A DNA stretch of 64,000 nt, taken from the NCBI GenBank assembly GCA_964020085.1, contig OZ026608.1:9003679-9067678 (forward strand), given 5' to 3'. A program made the position numbers and the translations under genes. Below the pieces are notes generated by a model that saw nothing but the letters and a program-made list of their open reading frames with translations, ran no database searches and had not been told where the DNA came from. This stretch comes from Micromussa lordhowensis. Taxonomy: Eukaryota > Cnidaria > Anthozoa > Scleractinia > Lobophylliidae. Below are positions 59,725-64,000 of the stretch, one piece after another. Position 1 is the stretch's first letter. Each line of letters starts with the position of its first letter.

Positions 59725-60950
59725 GAAATAAACAAATACAGGAACGAAAAGTAGTACATTGAAACCGGTATAAAGACACCCTTGGGACGCAGACGCTAAC
59801 AACATACCGCCGGTTACTAGACAGTCCCTAGAGTCCGCTTAAATATTGTGGAATAATAGTTAGCTATTAATCCTTATGTAACACAGTGTGAGATCAAAGA
59901 CTGCTCATAGCACAATGCAATGTCAAGTCAGTCAATCGATGCATCAATCTGGAATAAACATATTTTGTAACGTTTCGCTAATTACACTGGGGTATGTTTA
60001 CTACGTATGATTTGTGTTAACTGTAGGCGTGAATCCCTAAGGGGCTAATATGCTATTTAAGAATTTGTAAGTTATGCAAGAGCCACTCGAAGTCATCTCT
60101 GTCAACTTTGCTTTTTAATTTTTCTCTTTATTCAATGCTGTATTTTCTTTATGATGATGTAACGCTCGTTGTATCCTGTATCAACTAGTAATAGTTCACA
60201 CTACAGCTGCCCCCGTGATGCAAAGTGCGGCATTATTTTTATTTGCAAATTATCATAGTCGATACCGTAATTTGTGACTGTTGTTATGTTGTAATAGTCT
60301 TCTAACGCGGATCAGAGAAGGTGTCACGGTCTGCAGTTAAGACGATTATTTTAAATCATTTTTACTCTCTCAGGGGGAAAATGAGTCGAAGTAATCGTCT
60401 GAAATCCAGGCTAGAAAAGACAAGGAGGAAGAGGGAATAGGAGTTTGGAATGAACAGAGTATGGAAAATTGACGAAGCTGCAGTTGTTTACAAATGAGTT
60501 TATTATTAGATATAATTAACTACAATGTTACTATATCTGGTGTTATCTTTTTGAAAAATTGGTAAAAATATTGTATAACTAACAAAACGGAACTACTGCC
60601 TCGCAAAATATGGCTATTATATATCAGTAATTTTTGATTGCATATTGGCAAGAAAATTGTGTTAATCAGAACGATCATTTTTATTCGTTGTGTCACAATG
60701 ATGCAGCAGGATAAGTAACAGAGAAATTAAATGTCTCATTAATTTGTGTTTTTGCATGAAGAGAACAATAACTTTAAAACCTAATTAGATTTGTTTTTGC
60801 TATTACTACAATACGTAGCTGCAATTTTTTTTTCTTTTTTGCATGTTCACAGAAAACTGATTTCATTACAAATAGAACTACACGTAATTGGTTTTTCTTC
60901 TAAAATGGTGTAATAGGGTATAACTAACTCAGTGTTCATTCGATTGTCTT
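59725..60950. other. Spacer between histone arm 2 and duplication copy 2
   Basis: The arm-2 homology ends near 59723 (TTGATAACTTAGCCGAG). The remainder is AT-rich with no supported gene, RNA or repeat boundary. Confidence 0.5.
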
Positions 60951-63900
60951 TGCATTTGTTACAGTCTTGAACCCCACGGAATCTCTTTTTAAGCTGTATT
61001 ATTGTCATTTAAAAAAACTAAATTATGAATCCATTTTATTGAGCATTTTATACTATGTACATTGTAAATGTTACAGTATATATTTACTGTTGACAGTATT
61101 TCTATACAAATTTTCAAAAACGCCTCCATAAATGTATCCATTTTAATTTAACTATGCTGAAAAAAGAAGTAAATTTAAAAGGCATATTAAAACTGGAGAA
61201 GTGTGGCATGGCGGTTATTCTTTATACCCATGGCCATGTACATGTAAACGCTATTAAATCGTACATGTCCGTTCAATGGTGTAGGCATTTTGTTGGTCTG
61301 TTTGTTTCACTGGAATACTAGAAGCACACTTTCCACCCCCTTTTCTGTAATTTAAACATTTTCTAAAGATGTACAGGATGTAGATGTACAGGATGTAGTA
61401 ATCAGTTCAAACTGTAATAATTTGCGTAGATGGATTAAACTTCACATTATTTGAATCTAAGAACTACATGTATGCATTATTCAGTGAACTGTAGTTTTTG
61501 TGTAACACTAATCCTCAATGAATGTTGTAGCAAGTTAAAAAAAAATCAATAATATGTAATATGTCTTTGACATAAATAGATGTGATGTTTAAATGTTAAA
61601 TTTACATGAATATATCAAAAAGCTGCTGCTTCACTCAAATTACAAAACTGTATGCTGTAAGTATCAGTAAGTTAATATGAATCAACCTCTCTGTAGAAAT
61701 AAATATTCACTTGCACATGGGCACTGACCAACGACGTTCCAACTAAACTACATGTGCATGTACCAGCTCTGTTTACAAAAACCAATGTGTGTAAACTTGT
61801 ACACTTAAGAAAAACATCACCCATGCATTTTTAAGGTCTGAGTTTTCTGGCAGCTGGATGGTTGTTTCTTTTTACACCAACAAAATGTTTGACCAAGAAT
61901 GTTTTGATGTTTTCAGGTCCCGCTCGCGTTCACCCCAGCGACAAAGAAGTGACAGCAGAAGCCCATCGCCAAGGTGAGATGAACTGCAAAGTTATGTACT
62001 GTATTTATGTAGTTTCTTAAGGTGGTTCGATCTGATTTTTGATCCATGACCGCCAGAAGGGGTAATTAAATATTTAAAAAACACAATCACTACTGGTGAA
62101 TGAGAGGAAGATGAAAGTTATTGATAAGGAAAATTTCTTCCTTCTTCTTGGATGAGGGGTTTTAAAGAACATTGCATTACAGCTTCAAGGTGTCACTTAA
62201 AAGTCTGATTGAACCATGTTTAACAGTCCTGTTGTTCTTAGTAGACAAGGGAACCCAGAACATTAATTACATATGTGACCTTCGCGTGAAAATGTTCCTT
62301 AAGGCTAGCTGTTTTCAAAGGTAGCCATTCAGAAGCCATTCAGAAAAATCCGAACGGGCTGGGATATCATCTGAACGGCTTGGGCAAACAATGATAAAAC
62401 AACCTGACTTTGCATTGCTTCGTTACTGAATCAAACCCAACAGTGGATCATCTGATACATATAGCAGCTACATGTAAGTCTGCGGAGCGACAGAATACCA
62501 TGTGCATTAAAGTCTCACTTGTAATCGTTTCGTTTTGAAGATCATTGGTGAAAACTTCCCAGGGTTGCATTCTTGTAGAAAAAATTAGTGTTACTCCAGA
62601 TCAATGGGTTCAACAAACACTTGTATTCTAAATCAAGTTTAAGGGGGTTCCTGCTCGCATCATTGCCATGGATACCTGCATGCTATTCTTAAATAATAAT
62701 TTTGATTTTGAGAATTAGTCGGAGGTAATTGTATTGGAATATGATGCCATTCTCAACCAGTGCGAGTGCCAGAATTTCTATAATCACCTGAGTAATCATA
62801 CTAAAGAATGTTATTCTGCTTTATTAACGTCATGGTACCTACCTACAAACCTCATATATATATTTAGCCTCGTCTAATATTACATCTGTATGTTAACTTT
62901 CAGGAGACGTTCACAATCAAATGAGGACAAAAAGTCAAGGTCTCACTCTAAGTCTCCTAGTAAAAGTCGTTCCCGCAGTCGAAGCCAAAGCAAAGAGAAA
63001 GCCGATAAAGAAAGAAGGTGAGGTTCACAATAATTGCCAGCAAGTCAATTATTTTTTTTGTCGTCGCTGTATTGAATTCATTGTAAAGCTTTGTACTCTT
63101 CAATTTTTTTATGGCCTCTTAAGGCCAAGAGAAAGAGCTAAATTGCCTGCGAGTGAGTATTTTGTCTTTGTGTATCCTAAATTTTCCATTTACGCAAGAG
63201 ACATCTACATATAATATTATATGTATATGTGTTGACATCTGTAGCATCGGTGATTGTTTTTTTCCTTCAGTGTCACGTGCACCTTCAAAGTCCTTGAATT
63301 CAAGGCCTTTTAAGTCTGTGAAAAGTACATTGAGTCTTTGAAGAAGTCCTTTGCTAAGGGTTAACGTTCAATGTGAAACAAGATTTGTATAGATCGACAG
63401 TATACATAATTTTACCAGTAGTGTACATTGTAGATCAATTGACAGACATGTGTAAGGATCTCTATTAGAATTGCGCCTGTTTTGAGAGAAGTTTGCCTGG
63501 TTACTGAAGCCGATTTCAAGACTGTTCAGAAAAATTCTTTTGAATGACCAAGCTTTATTCATTTTCAGAAGTATAAGTCCAGACAAGAGCCAGGAGAAGG
63601 AAAAAGAAGACCATAAAGATGCAGAAGAAACCAGAAAAGAGGAAGAAATCGAGAAACCAGCTGCCGATAATCCAGAACAGAAGTCCGGCAGTGTCTCTCC
63701 AGCACCAAATGACGATGATGATAATCAGAGTAACAAAGATAATGCTGAATAACTGATATGCCATTCCGACCTGTCCAAATATCATAGCCTTTGTAGAGTA
63801 TGCTGTATATCTTTTAGTAAGAAATCCATGTAGCACCTTTTCATATATTCACTTGCGAGAATCTATTGTTAATATGTTCTTCAAATTCACTGTGCATTAT

Positions 63901-64000
63901 CTGTGTGAGTATTGTAAATGTCACTGCATTGCTAGTAGAAAATGAACAATAAGGTGTTCAAGGGAGAAAGATGCCTGTATTTTATATTGACTGACTTTCT
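60951..64000 (+). repeat. Segmental duplication, copy 2 (runs off the window end)
   Basis: Matches 40707-44760 from GCATTTGTTACAGTCTTGAA onward. It lacks the two MITEs and the N gap, and has a few small indels (for example a GATGTACAGGATGTA tandem near 61370). The right border is not reached. Confidence 0.9.
61917..63752 (+). pseudogene. Duplicated SRSF7-like exons 2-4 without the RRM exon
   Basis: Exons 61917-61973, 62904-63017 and 63569-63752 keep every splice site, phase and the stop codon of the first copy. One coding change is seen: CGA to CAA in exon 3 (Arg to Gln, in RRSRSN to RRSQSN). No start codon, RRM or zinc knuckle exon precedes it in this window, so alone it cannot make an SR protein. 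It could serve as alternative terminal exons for the exon at 35944 about 25 kb upstream, or be the other haplotype misplaced in tandem. Confidence 0.8.

Overview
This window looks like a nuclear contig from an anthozoan, most likely a stony coral. That is inference from a compact metazoan replication-dependent histone cluster with stem-loop 3' ends, intron-rich conserved genes, a very high load of short terminal-inverted-repeat elements, and two placeholder gaps of exactly 200 N. No CRISPR, bacterial operon or rRNA signature was seen.

Layout. 1-10,900 is mostly intergenic and repeat-rich: a tRNA-derived SINE, fold-back elements, a TTAA-flanked MITE and a pogo/Tigger-like element. It holds the last two exons of an unrecognised single-pass membrane protein (minus strand, 4006-4845). 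10,949-35,742 (minus) is one gene, the TFIIIC102-type TPR subunit of Pol III factor TFIIIC (GTF3C3 family); 21 exons were reconstructed and nearly all junctions keep phase. Its introns hold most of the window's transposon remnants. 35,944-44,453 (plus) is an SRSF7/9G8-like splicing factor (RRM, CCHC zinc knuckle, RS domain, acidic tail), transcribed head-to-head with GTF3C3 from a 201-bp intergenic promoter.

45,350-59,725 is the histone locus: H2B(-) H2A(+) H4(-) H3(+) H1(-) H3-pseudogene(-) H4(+) H2A-fragment(-) H2B(+). It is an inverted duplication of a four-gene module around a single H1. The second arm is decaying: H3 has a nonsense codon, and H2A was cut to about 12 codons by a deletion at a CACCAA microhomology. 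A third, more eroded H2B 3' flank sits at 45,350-45,870. Every complete gene has the same 16-nt histone stem-loop and a shared downstream motif.

60,951-64,000 repeats the 3' half of the SRSF7-like gene (exons 2-4 and introns) about 20.2 kb downstream, almost identical but without two transposons present in the first copy. It is either a recent segmental duplication or the second haplotype left in the assembly.

Together the genes serve basic nuclear functions: Pol III transcription, pre-mRNA splicing and S-phase chromatin supply. The most unusual content is structural: the palindromic histone locus, the duplicated SR-gene tail, and at least six distinct TTAA-flanked MITE families.
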